Below are positions 8,091-16,501 of a stretch of DNA of 64,000 nt, one piece after another. The translations under genes and the position numbers were made by a program. Source of the stretch: Polynucleobacter sp. JS-JIR-II-b4 (GTDB lineage Bacteria; Pseudomonadota; Gammaproteobacteria; Burkholderiales; Burkholderiaceae); contig NZ_CP061306.1 of assembly GCF_018687815.1 (NCBI RefSeq), positions 1,426,001 to 1,490,000 of the forward strand. The letters run 5' to 3'. The notes beneath the pieces were generated by a model that saw nothing but the letters and a program-made list of their open reading frames with translations, was not told the origin of the DNA and ran no database searches. Positions within the stretch are counted from its first letter, which is position 1; every line of letters starts with the position of its first letter.

Positions 8091-8906
8091 TTAAATTAAA
8101 CGACTGACTAAAACTTTAAATATCTCTCCATTTTTATCCGTCAGTTCATCTAGTATTGTGTAGTGATTTTTTTCGGGGATGGTTTTAAAACTGCCCTCCG
8201 CCTCAGTTGAATTTCTATAGACAGAAAAATCAACCGACTGCCTTTGCATCTCTGGCAATTCAGAGCCACCTACAAAGATATCTAGGGGCTTGGAGGTATT
8301 TTGCTGAAGCAGAATTGGTGAATTCTTTAATGAAGTACCTTCATCCAGCGCTAGTTTTTCATTGATATAGCAATGTCTCATTGGCTCTAAATCGTAAATC
8401 CCACTAATTGCAGTGCCCCCTAGGACGCACTCTTCATCCTGAACCATTGATATGAGATGGGCACCCGCAGACCAGCCTATTAGCCATAGACCTTGAGGAA
8501 CCATCTGATTCTTATTCATGTAAACGCCAATTGCTTTTAGGCCATCTCTTACATCCCGAACAATTTCATGCATATTGGCATAGGGCGCCAAACGATACCC
8601 GAGCATTGCCACGCTAAAACCCGCCTGAACCAATGGAGGAGCAACGAAAGTAAAGTCATCCTTAGACCGCATCTGCCAGAACCCGCCATGCAAAAATACG
8701 ATAACGGGAGCATTGTCTCCCGCGGAGAAAAAATCGAAAGATTGAAATTTTGTATCCCCATAAGAAATATCACAATCCCCAGGTAGTTTTTCCTTGGCCG
8801 AGATACTAGACTGAACCCATGACCGCACGATCTCTGCGCTATTAGCAACGGCTAAAGAATTGTTGTAAGCCTTATCTAAATTCTCTTTGGAAAAATTTTT
8901 CCACAT
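8091..8906 (-). CDS. Alpha/beta hydrolase, kynurenine-formamidase-like
   Basis: Cytoplasmic serine hydrolase of the alpha/beta fold. The oxyanion-hole motif HGGFW (about residue 73), nucleophile elbow GWSAG (about 145) and a late histidine in KNHYTI are visible. HGG(F/Y)W is typical of arylformamidases (kynurenine formamidase) and related small-molecule esterases. At 271 residues it fits that group. It is transcribed away from the amidase at 8954, with 47 bp between the starts, so both may share a regulatory region. No tryptophan-degradation genes lie nearby, which argues against a housekeeping role in kynurenine metabolism and for an amide or ester substrate tied to the island transporters. 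Confidence 0.8.
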   Translation of the reverse strand: MWKNFSKENLDKAYNNSLAVANSAEIVRSWVQSSISAKEKLPGDCDISYGDTKFQSFDFFSAGDNAPVIVFLHGGFWQMRSKDDFTFVAPPLVQAGFSVAMLGYRLAPYANMHEIVRDVRDGLKAIGVYMNKNQMVPQGLWLIGWSAGAHLISMVQDEECVLGGTAISGIYDLEPMRHCYINEKLALDEGTSLKNSPILLQQNTSKPLDIFVGGSELPEMQRQSVDFSVYRNSTEAEGSFKTIPEKNHYTILDELTDKNGEIFKVLVSRLI

Positions 8907-8953
8907 GCCCTACACTCCTAAGATAAATTCAATCACTTACTTATTGGTCCATT

Positions 8954-10132
8954 ATGCCCACAATTTTTGAACGCGATACAGCCCGAGCCTTTTGTGTAGA
9001 TGCTCCGATAGAGATACTCTCGACAAAATCAGGCCCGCTAAAAGATTTAACCTTTGGGGTAAAGGATATTTTTGACATCGCTAATATACCAACAGCATTT
9101 GGGAGTCCTGCCTGGCTGAACTCCCATCCCATTCCTACTGAGACGGCTACATTTATCTCAAGCCTTGTAGATGCTGGCGCGTCATTAGTTGGGAAGACTC
9201 ATACTGACGAACTAACCTATAGCATTCTAGGAATGAATGCGCATTACGGTACACCCTTAAATACTGCCGCCCCCAACAGAGTTCCAGGAGGATCTTCTAG
9301 CGGATCAGCATCTGCAGTTGCTGCTAAGCTAGTTGACTTTGCTATAGGCTCAGATACTGGGGGTTCTGTTAGAGCTCCGGCTAGCTTCTGCGGTATATAT
9401 GGTTTCCGCCCTACACATGGGCGTATTAGCCTTGAGAGAGCTCGTCCACTAGCAAAAAGTTTCGATACTTTAGGTTGGTTTGCACGAGATCCAGAAATCC
9501 TCTTAAAGGTGGGAGAAGTTCTTTTTAATGAAACTCGGGCAAGAAACGCCAGCGCATCCTACTTTTTCTTAAAAGAGGCATTTAACTTATTACCCCCCAG
9601 CCTTAGCAAACAGGCGCAAGAAGCTATCTCACTCCGACTGGGAAGAGCTCAAATTCCTACGGTTGAGATCGGCAACTGCGAGCTCAAAGATTGGGCAGAG
9701 ACATTTAGAATTATTCAAGCTGGAGAAATCTGGGAACAGCATGGTAATTGGGCATCCGAACATCTCAGCGAGATGGGGCCTGGAGTAAAAGATCGCTTTG
9801 AGGCTGCGCGCTCCATCACTGAGGATCAAAAAATTAAAGCTCGCTCTGACCGAGAAAAAGTCACTACCAAGATGGCTCAACTGCTTTCTGAAAATACTTA
9901 TCTAATACTTCCCACCGTTTTTGATATAGCGCCACGCTTGGACTCAAGCGCAAAAGAATTTGATGACTTTAGAAAAAATAGTTTTCAATTACTTTGTATC
10001 GCTGGCCTATGCGGCCTCCCACAAGTAACACTGCCCTTGCTTACCATTCAAGATGCACCATTTGGGGTATCCATCCTAGCCAAGCAAAATATGGACATGT
10101 CACTTTTAGGTGAAATCTATGCACCAACATGA
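8954..10132 (+). CDS. Amidase-signature family hydrolase (second island amidase)
   Basis: AS-family amide hydrolase with triad K37 (GVKDIF), S114 (PGGSSSGSA) and S138 (GSDTGGS). The GSDTGGSVRAPA form resembles AtzF/indoleacetamide-hydrolase-type enzymes more than the first island amidase, which has GSQTQGS. At 392 residues it is short because the region before the catalytic lysine is trimmed to about 36 residues and the C-terminus is compact. It is followed after 67 bases by the genes of ABC system 2. The likely role is hydrolysis of the solute imported by that system. Substrate unknown. Confidence 0.88.
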   Translation: MPTIFERDTARAFCVDAPIEILSTKSGPLKDLTFGVKDIFDIANIPTAFGSPAWLNSHPIPTETATFISSLVDAGASLVGKTHTDELTYSILGMNAHYGTPLNTAAPNRVPGGSSSGSASAVAAKLVDFAIGSDTGGSVRAPASFCGIYGFRPTHGRISLERARPLAKSFDTLGWFARDPEILLKVGEVLFNETRARNASASYFFLKEAFNLLPPSLSKQAQEAISLRLGRAQIPTVEIGNCELKDWAETFRIIQAGEIWEQHGNWASEHLSEMGPGVKDRFEAARSITEDQKIKARSDREKVTTKMAQLLSENTYLILPTVFDIAPRLDSSAKEFDDFRKNSFQLLCIAGLCGLPQVTLPLLTIQDAPFGVSILAKQNMDMSLLGEIYAPT

Positions 10133-10199
10133 AGAATAGTAATCGTTAATACCTATAAGATAGCCTTAGGATGCATACATTACTTAAAGGAATGGATGC

Positions 10200-11195
10200 A
10201 TGAACTCAAAAAAATTCTCTAGGCGCGACACACTGGTACTCGGCCTCAAATCTAGTCTTGCTTTAGCGATGGGATCTATCGGCCTCAGCGCAAAAGCAGA
10301 AGAAAAGAAGTTATTGATTGGGTATTGGCCCATTGCAGCCGGCCTACCTTTTTATGCTGCCGTTGATCGTGGTCTCTTCAAACAAGCAGGAGTAAATGTA
10401 GAGGCCGTGAAGTTTGCAAGCCCAAATCAGGTAGTAGAAGCTATGATCGCTGGCAGGATTGATGGTTGCGCAAATGGGGTAGCCATTACAGCGCTTGCCT
10501 TAGCTGATGCTCAGTCACCCGGTTCAATCAAATTTACTTGCATGAACTACGCAAACGAAAAATATATCTTGGACCAGGTTATCGTTCCAATTAACTCCAG
10601 TATTAAGGGGATTTCTGAGCTTGCCGGGAAAAAAGTTGCCTGTGGTCCTGGAATCAATAATGTTACTCTCGCTAAAGCAGTTCTAGCAGGCGCGGGAGCG
10701 ATCAATGCTCAAGTCATTGAGTTGCCTATTGCCCAAATCCTACCGGCCTTAGTAGCCGGTCAAATTGATGGGGCCTATGTACTAGAGCCAACTGCAGTCA
10801 TTGGAAAACAACAAAAAATCTCACGCTCGATTGGCGCAGGAGTGGTATCAAAATATGTTTTGGGTGATAACCTTCCTTGGATAGGCGGCGCAGCTGCACT
10901 CACCTCTAAGACGCTAAAAGAAAAAGCGGACTTAATTAATGGATTTATTAAAGGGTATGCAGGGGGCGTTGAGTATGTTCGCAAAGAAGGTATGGCTGCC
11001 AATCAATATCTAAAAGGCTATACAGCGATTGACGGCGATTTAGCCAAAGAGGTGCCAATTAGCGGATACATCCAATATAACGAAGTGAAAGCTGCTGATG
11101 TAAAAGCATTGCAACGACTATTTGATGTATTTACCGAGCGTAAAGTTTTTGAAAAACCCATATCGGCACTAACACTTATCTACAAGCAGTCCTAA
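10200..11195 (+). CDS. Substrate-binding protein with Tat-like signal (ABC system 2)
   Basis: Periplasmic receptor of the NMT1/SsuA class. The N-terminus MNSKKFSRRDTLVLG holds a twin-arginine motif and is followed by a hydrophobic stretch ending near SAKAEE, so export is probably by Tat, unlike the Sec-type signal of the system 1 receptor. The fold is seen in GYWPIAAGLPFYAAVDRGLF and in a lobe-hinge block VAGQIDGAYVLEP. The length is 331 residues. The permease begins two bases after the stop. A receptor that folds before export may carry a cofactor or simply follow lineage habit. Ligand unknown. Confidence 0.88.
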   Translation: MNSKKFSRRDTLVLGLKSSLALAMGSIGLSAKAEEKKLLIGYWPIAAGLPFYAAVDRGLFKQAGVNVEAVKFASPNQVVEAMIAGRIDGCANGVAITALALADAQSPGSIKFTCMNYANEKYILDQVIVPINSSIKGISELAGKKVACGPGINNVTLAKAVLAGAGAINAQVIELPIAQILPALVAGQIDGAYVLEPTAVIGKQQKISRSIGAGVVSKYVLGDNLPWIGGAAALTSKTLKEKADLINGFIKGYAGGVEYVRKEGMAANQYLKGYTAIDGDLAKEVPISGYIQYNEVKAADVKALQRLFDVFTERKVFEKPISALTLIYKQS

Positions 11196-11197
11196 TA

Positions 11198-11971
11198 ATG
11201 AATTTGAATCATCGCAAGCACCTATTCATGGTGCTTCCCTTTATTGGGCCGGTCCTGCTTTATCTACTCTGGTCGCTAACACTCTCGGCGAAGTGGGTTT
11301 CACCAACGTTACTGCCTGCTCCGAATGCAACCTTTGAATACATGGGCCACCTATTTGTTACGGGGGCAATTTTTAAGGATCTTTGGGCGACTGTACTTCG
11401 CACTTTCTACGCATTTCTAATTGCCTGCGTAATCGGAGTTCCTCTTGGCGTCATTTTAGGTAGCTCAGTCCCAGCCTACAGAAGTGTTGAATTTTTAATT
11501 GATTTTTTCAGATCAACACCATCTTCGGCACTGATTCCGTTGTTTATGCTGATCTTTGGTATTACTGATATTAATAAAATTGCGATCGCCGCCTTTGCAG
11601 CCGTGCTTGTTATTCTCTTTAATAGCGCCTATGGCGTAATGAATGCCAAGAAAACCCGGGTTATGGCAGCCAAGACTATGGGCATTAGTAACTTCCATAT
11701 TTTTAAAGACGTACTTCTAATGGAAAGCCTGCCTCAAACCTTTGTAGGGCTTAGGACTGGTGTATCCCTAGCGCTGGTTATAGTGATTGTTGCCGAGATG
11801 TTCATTGGGTCTGAAGCAGGTCTAGGGCACCGAATTATTGATGCTCAGCAAGTATTTAATATCAAAGATATGTATAGCTCAATACTTATTACCGGTGCAC
11901 TTGGTTACGCGCTTAATTTAATCTTTATGGCAACTGAATCGAAGTTAGTTCACTGGAGCGGAAAAGCATGA
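11198..11971 (+). CDS. ABC transporter permease (ABC system 2)
   Basis: BPD_transp_1 inner-membrane subunit of 257 residues with about six hydrophobic segments and the EAA-loop region MAAKTMGISNFHIFKDVLLMES, which here starts with an alanine rather than glutamate. The C-terminus runs to four bases inside the following ATPase gene (overlap 11968-11971). It pairs with the ATPase at 11968 and receptor at 10200, all co-transcribed to the right. Confidence 0.9.
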   Translation: MNLNHRKHLFMVLPFIGPVLLYLLWSLTLSAKWVSPTLLPAPNATFEYMGHLFVTGAIFKDLWATVLRTFYAFLIACVIGVPLGVILGSSVPAYRSVEFLIDFFRSTPSSALIPLFMLIFGITDINKIAIAAFAAVLVILFNSAYGVMNAKKTRVMAAKTMGISNFHIFKDVLLMESLPQTFVGLRTGVSLALVIVIVAEMFIGSEAGLGHRIIDAQQVFNIKDMYSSILITGALGYALNLIFMATESKLVHWSGKA

Positions 11972-12738
11972 GCCAAAACCCGCCACGCACGCACGTCACT
12001 ATTCGGAACTTATGCAAAGAGTTTGGCGGCGCGACTCTTTACAAAGACTTTAACTTTGAAATTCCGTATGGAAAGATTATTTCTATATTTGGGCCAAATG
12101 GTTGCGGAAAATCTACTCTTATTAATATGATCGCAGGGCTAATGCCCTATGACTCTGGTCAGGTCTTGTTTGATGGAAAAGATTTAAAAGATACTAAGAT
12201 TGGGTATGTCTTTCAAAACTACAGAGACGCTCTATTTCCATGGATGAGCTCCCGCGACAACATAGCCTATCCGCTAAGGCGCACTGGAATGAGCGAGGCT
12301 AAAGTAACTGCTCGCGTCAAGGAATTGGTTCAGCTATTTGAAATACGATTCAATCTGGATCTATACCCTTATGAGCTTTCTGGTGGACAACAGCAAACCA
12401 TATCAATTATGCGAGCCTTAGCACCTAAGCCAGAGATACTCTTCCTAGATGAGCCATTCTCAGCCTTAGACTTTGAAATGACACTCTTCATCAGAGAAAA
12501 GCTGCAAGAGGCGAACATTACCACTGGTACAACAATGATGATCGTCTCTCATGATCTTGAAGATGCGGTCTTTCTAGCCGATGAGATTCTCCTTCTCACA
12601 AGAAGACCAACGGCGATTGCCTCTCTTTTATATTTTGATATGCCAAAACCACGCTTGCCTGAAGCAGTAAGCCATCCTGAGTTCATTCAGATCAAGTCAA
12701 AAGCCCTTGAAATCTTTCAAGCAGAAATGCGAAAATAA
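11968..12738 (+). CDS. ABC transporter ATP-binding subunit (ABC system 2)
   Basis: Cytoplasmic ATPase of the SsuB/TauB/ThiZ group: Walker A GPNGCGKST, Q-loop VFQNYRDALFPW, signature LSGGQQQT, Walker B LFLDEPFSALD, H-loop VSHDLEDA. The arginine that usually ends the signature (LSGGQQQR) is replaced by threonine. Its start overlaps the permease stop by four bases, indicating coupled translation. It is followed after five bases by the lipocalin-like gene. Confidence 0.92.
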   Translation: MSQNPPRTHVTIRNLCKEFGGATLYKDFNFEIPYGKIISIFGPNGCGKSTLINMIAGLMPYDSGQVLFDGKDLKDTKIGYVFQNYRDALFPWMSSRDNIAYPLRRTGMSEAKVTARVKELVQLFEIRFNLDLYPYELSGGQQQTISIMRALAPKPEILFLDEPFSALDFEMTLFIREKLQEANITTGTTMMIVSHDLEDAVFLADEILLLTRRPTAIASLLYFDMPKPRLPEAVSHPEFIQIKSKALEIFQAEMRK

Positions 12739-12743
12739 GCCTC

Positions 12744-13169
12744 ATGAAAAGCAATCAAGCACTTATAGGAATATGGAAATTATTTTCCTACGAAGTAGAA
12801 ATACAAGAAACGGGCGAGTTTTTTTATCCCCTAGGACAGAAACCAACTGGATTCATCTGCATCACTGAAAATAACCATGTCATGGTGACATTAACTGGTG
12901 AGGGTCGAAAGCCAGCCTCAAGCAGCGAAGATAGCGCGGAATTATTAAACAGCCTAGTATCCTACGCAGGCACCTACCGCATAGAAGGTAATGAATGGAT
13001 CACGAGCGTTCAGGTTGCCTGGAAGCCTGATTGGGTGAATACAGAGCAAAGACGTCAATTTGAAATTCAAGATGACCGCCTTCGCGTTTTGACTACTTGG
13101 CGCATCATGCCCAATTGGGCAGATAAAGGTCTACAGCGCAGTATCTTAACCTTTGTTAAAACAGATTAA
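12744..13169 (+). CDS. Lipocalin-like domain protein
   Basis: A 141-residue cytoplasmic protein resembling the lipocalin-like family (PF13924 type): the opening LIGIWKLFSYEVE, then QKPTGFICIT, YAGTYRIEGN and a C-terminal strand-rich part. No signal peptide is present. It is the last gene of the ABC system 2 operon, five bases behind the ATPase. Members sit beside catabolic genes in many soil and freshwater bacteria, but no reaction is established. It might bind a hydrophobic intermediate; this is inference. It ends four bases inside the convergent transporter gene at 13166. Confidence 0.7.
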   Translation: MKSNQALIGIWKLFSYEVEIQETGEFFYPLGQKPTGFICITENNHVMVTLTGEGRKPASSSEDSAELLNSLVSYAGTYRIEGNEWITSVQVAWKPDWVNTEQRRQFEIQDDRLRVLTTWRIMPNWADKGLQRSILTFVKTD

Positions 13170-15601
13170 CCCTCTCCCAAGTACTCGCTAATCATTTCCT
13201 CTGATTGCAGTAGATCTACTGCATTACCTTCTAGGGTAATTTTTCCAGAAGAAAATACGTATCCACGGTCAGCAATCTGCAATACGGTTTTCGCGAATTG
13301 ATCTACCACCATCAGCCCCGTACCCTCACCTGCAATTTTTTGGATTGCCTGATAAACCTCAGCCACCAGCTTAGGGGCAAGACCTAAAGACGGCTCATCC
13401 AATAGGAGTAGGTCTGGTGCTGACATCATCGCCCTTCCAAACGCCAGCATTTGCTGTTCGCCTCCAGAAAGAGTTCCAGCGGGCTGGTTAAAACGCTCTC
13501 GCAAGCGCGGGAAAAGCGTCAGCATATCTTCAATTCTTTGCTTTCGAATAGAAGCAGATTTTGTATAACCGCCCAGCAATAAATTTTCCCCAACCGTTAG
13601 CTCTGGAAATACCTGTCTACCCTCTGGTACAAGCGCTAATCCAAGGGATACCCGTTGATGCCCAGGGATGCTGGATATATCCCTGCCCTTAAATCGAATA
13701 CTTCCCCTGCTTGGGATCAAGCCCGACAATGCCTTCATTAAAGTGGATTTACCCGCTCCGTTTGCGCCGAGCAAGGCTAAGGTCTCATGATTTTTTGCAA
13801 CGAGGTTAATATCTTTTAAAACAGATAAATTTCCATAGCCGGCTGATAAATTACTAATCTCCAATATCGCTTGTGGATCTATGTTGCTAGCCTTAGGAAA
13901 AACATGAAGCTTCGCCACCCCAAGATAGGCCTCGATTACTTGAGGCATCTCACGCACTTGCTCAGGCGCACCCTGCGCAATAACTTGGCCACTATCCAAC
14001 ACTACTATTTCATCGCAAGTGCCCATGACAAGCCTGACATCATGCTCCACAAGTAATACCCTAATACCTAGACCAGCAAGATGGCCAAGCAATTGACTCA
14101 AATCGTCTTTTTCTTTTGCAGACAAACCAGCGGCTGGCTCGTCTAATAAGATGAGGTCTGGATTACAAGCTAGCGCACGAGCAATCTCAACTAAACGGCG
14201 ATCAACAAACGCCAACTCACTCGCATAGCAGTTTAACTCTTGCTTATATCCAACTAAATTGAGTAATTCATAAATAATGGAGTCATGATCAACTCCTTTT
14301 GGCAGGGCTATATATAAATTTTCATAGACTGTAAGTGAGCCAAATAATTGAGTCGCCTGAAATGTTCTTGCAATACCAAGGCCAGCCTGTTGATAAGTTG
14401 GATGTGACGATAAATTTTCATTCAAGCGACTCACATGACCACTTCCAGCTTGATAAAAACCACTAATTAAGTTCAGTAACGTGGTCTTTCCGGCACCATT
14501 TGGACCAATCAGGCCAACGATTTTTCCAGGCTCGATTGAAAAACTGACATCGCTAACGGCTTTTACTCCACCAAAACGAATAGAAAGATCTTCTATCTTT
14601 AATAAGCCATTTCGGAGGCCTGCTTTAAGCCATTGATCAATATTGCCATTTCCAATTGGTTTCTTCGGGTTTTTAGTGCCCGCTTTCGCCTCATAAAGAG
14701 AAGCAATTCCATTTGGGCGGATCCAAAGAATTAAAACTAACAATATTCCGAAGACTAGGATTCGATACTCCGCCAATCCCGACAAGACTTCCGGTAGGCC
14801 CGCAATAATGATGGCCCCAATAACTGGTCCAGTTAGAGTTCCCACTCCACCTAAGATGGTGAGTAGAAGAAATAAGATGGATTGGAATAAATTAAAATTT
14901 TCAGGGCTAATAAACCCTACCATTGGAGCAAAAAGCGCTCCAGCTAATCCAGTAATTCCAGCAGAAATTGCAAAAGCTAAACTACGAATTTGAACTGGAT
15001 TTATCCCAATAGCGATCGCAGCTGCTTCAGCATCACTGGATGCCTTAAGTGATTTGCTAAATCGTGATTTAGTTAGGAGTAAATAAGCAAAACCGGTTAA
15101 CACTGCTATTAGGATAATTAACCCAACATGCCAGCGGATATCAAATACAAATCCAAAAAGGCTGGGCTTATCGATATCCGAGATACCGTTAAACCCTCCG
15201 GTAATTGGCTCCGCTTCAATAATGATATTTTCTAATATCAGCCCAAATGCAATAGTCACCATTGCTAGATACGGACCCTTGACTCGTAATGCAGGCGCAG
15301 CCAAAATCAAACCCAGCACAAATGCCATCAACACGCCTACAGGCAAAGTCTGCCAAAAACTAAATCCATATTTAGTAGTGAGGATGGCTTCGGTATATGC
15401 CCCAATCGCAAAAAAGGCAGCGTGACCTATTGATATCTGTCCTGCAATACCAATCAGCAAGGCTAAGCCATAGCCAACCATTGAAAAAATACCTGCCATA
15501 CCTAATATATAGAGCCAATATGTATTCGGAGAAAAAATAACTCCGAATATGCCCAATAAAATGAAGAGGGTAGCCGCTACTGCTGTTGAATTGATCCTCA
15601 T
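13166..15601 (-). CDS. Fused branched-chain-type ABC subunit: permease + two ATPases (LivM-LivG-LivF)
   Basis: A single 811-residue frame joins three subunits normally encoded separately. Residues 1-303 are a LivM-type permease (many membrane segments, GIAGQISIGHAAFFAIGAY). Residues 334-570 are a LivG-type ATPase (Walker A GPNGAGKTT at 366-374, LLDEPAAGLS). Residues 579-811 are a LivF-type ATPase (Walker A GANGAGKST at 612-620, signature LSGGEQQ at 711-717, LLLLDEPSLGLAP). In the first ATPase the signature region reads SELAFVDRR, without the usual YGQQ, so that site may be weak. The gene overlaps livH by four bases. Two-part LivMG fusions are familiar; the three-part form is less so. The system takes up amino acids, amides, urea or aromatic acids in relatives. 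Confidence 0.9.
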   Translation of the reverse strand: MRINSTAVAATLFILLGIFGVIFSPNTYWLYILGMAGIFSMVGYGLALLIGIAGQISIGHAAFFAIGAYTEAILTTKYGFSFWQTLPVGVLMAFVLGLILAAPALRVKGPYLAMVTIAFGLILENIIIEAEPITGGFNGISDIDKPSLFGFVFDIRWHVGLIILIAVLTGFAYLLLTKSRFSKSLKASSDAEAAAIAIGINPVQIRSLAFAISAGITGLAGALFAPMVGFISPENFNLFQSILFLLLTILGGVGTLTGPVIGAIIIAGLPEVLSGLAEYRILVFGILLVLILWIRPNGIASLYEAKAGTKNPKKPIGNGNIDQWLKAGLRNGLLKIEDLSIRFGGVKAVSDVSFSIEPGKIVGLIGPNGAGKTTLLNLISGFYQAGSGHVSRLNENLSSHPTYQQAGLGIARTFQATQLFGSLTVYENLYIALPKGVDHDSIIYELLNLVGYKQELNCYASELAFVDRRLVEIARALACNPDLILLDEPAAGLSAKEKDDLSQLLGHLAGLGIRVLLVEHDVRLVMGTCDEIVVLDSGQVIAQGAPEQVREMPQVIEAYLGVAKLHVFPKASNIDPQAILEISNLSAGYGNLSVLKDINLVAKNHETLALLGANGAGKSTLMKALSGLIPSRGSIRFKGRDISSIPGHQRVSLGLALVPEGRQVFPELTVGENLLLGGYTKSASIRKQRIEDMLTLFPRLRERFNQPAGTLSGGEQQMLAFGRAMMSAPDLLLLDEPSLGLAPKLVAEVYQAIQKIAGEGTGLMVVDQFAKTVLQIADRGYVFSSGKITLEGNAVDLLQSEEMISEYLGEG

Positions 15602-16470
15602 ACTTTATAAACCCCTTTTTTTCCAAAGAGGCCATTTGGTTTGAAGATCAGAATAATGATAAGTAAGCCAAAACCTAGAATTTCTCTAAATGCAGAAGGC
15701 AACTGGGCAGCAATAATGGACTCAAAGACGCCATAGCCAATTCCAGCCACTAGACAACCTGGGGCACTCAATATCCCACCAATAATTGCAGCAGCGAATG
15801 CCTTTAAACCAATGAGAGTACCCATGCTTGCAGAGACATTTAATTTTGGTGCAATTAACATCCCTGCCAGACCTGCCAGCGCCGTTGAAACTACGTACGC
15901 CAAAATAATTAATTTTTTAACGTTAATACCCTGAAGGATTGCGGCATCTCGGTTTTGAGCTGCCGCTAGTAATGCTCTACCAACAATGGTTTTTTTAGAT
16001 AATAGCCACAGAATTATTGCAACACTGATTCCCACTGCGGGAATAATGAACTCAATAGGATAAATTCCAGCATTGAATAAACGAATAGGCTCAGAAATAG
16101 ACGGCATAGGAATACTTCTAGGCTCCTGACCGAAAGTGAAGCGAACGATGTTTTCTAAAATAATTCCAAACGCAATCGTAGACAGCAGCCAGGAAACAGA
16201 ATTATTTTGACAAAAAGGCCGAACGAAGAAACGCTCAACGATTATTCCGAGCAGCCCAGACATCAGCAGAACCAGCGGAACGGCAATTAAGATGTCAATG
16301 CCTAGACGTGTATGCACTTCATAAAACATGACTGCGCCAAACATGAGTGTGGCACCAAGAGAAAAATTAACGGTATTTGAAACTACAAAGGTGATGTGAT
16401 ACCCAAGTGCTAGTAGTCCGTAAATACTCCCCGTTGCTAAGCCTGCAATTAATACATCTAAAGAAATCAT
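15598..16470 (-). CDS. Branched-chain-type ABC permease, LivH-like (ABC system 3)
   Basis: Inner-membrane permease of the LivH/UrtB group with 290 residues and about eight hydrophobic segments. Family blocks include GLATGSIYGLLALGYHI at the N-terminus and the domain motif AAAQNRDAAILQGINVKK. It forms the heteromeric channel with the permease part of the 811-residue fusion, whose start overlaps its stop by four bases. The receptor gene lies 31 bases upstream. It belongs to the leftward operon from the amidohydrolase at 18939. Confidence 0.92.
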   Translation of the reverse strand: MISLDVLIAGLATGSIYGLLALGYHITFVVSNTVNFSLGATLMFGAVMFYEVHTRLGIDILIAVPLVLLMSGLLGIIVERFFVRPFCQNNSVSWLLSTIAFGIILENIVRFTFGQEPRSIPMPSISEPIRLFNAGIYPIEFIIPAVGISVAIILWLLSKKTIVGRALLAAAQNRDAAILQGINVKKLIILAYVVSTALAGLAGMLIAPKLNVSASMGTLIGLKAFAAAIIGGILSAPGCLVAGIGYGVFESIIAAQLPSAFREILGFGLLIIILIFKPNGLFGKKGVYKV

Positions 16471-16501
16471 AATTTAAGGATAGTAACGGGGGGTAAAGAA
16501 A

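Noticed and set aside
8549-8848. 99-codon frame inside the alpha/beta hydrolase on the same strand
   Set aside because: Out-of-frame reading of the hydrolase; the in-frame protein has complete catalytic motifs.
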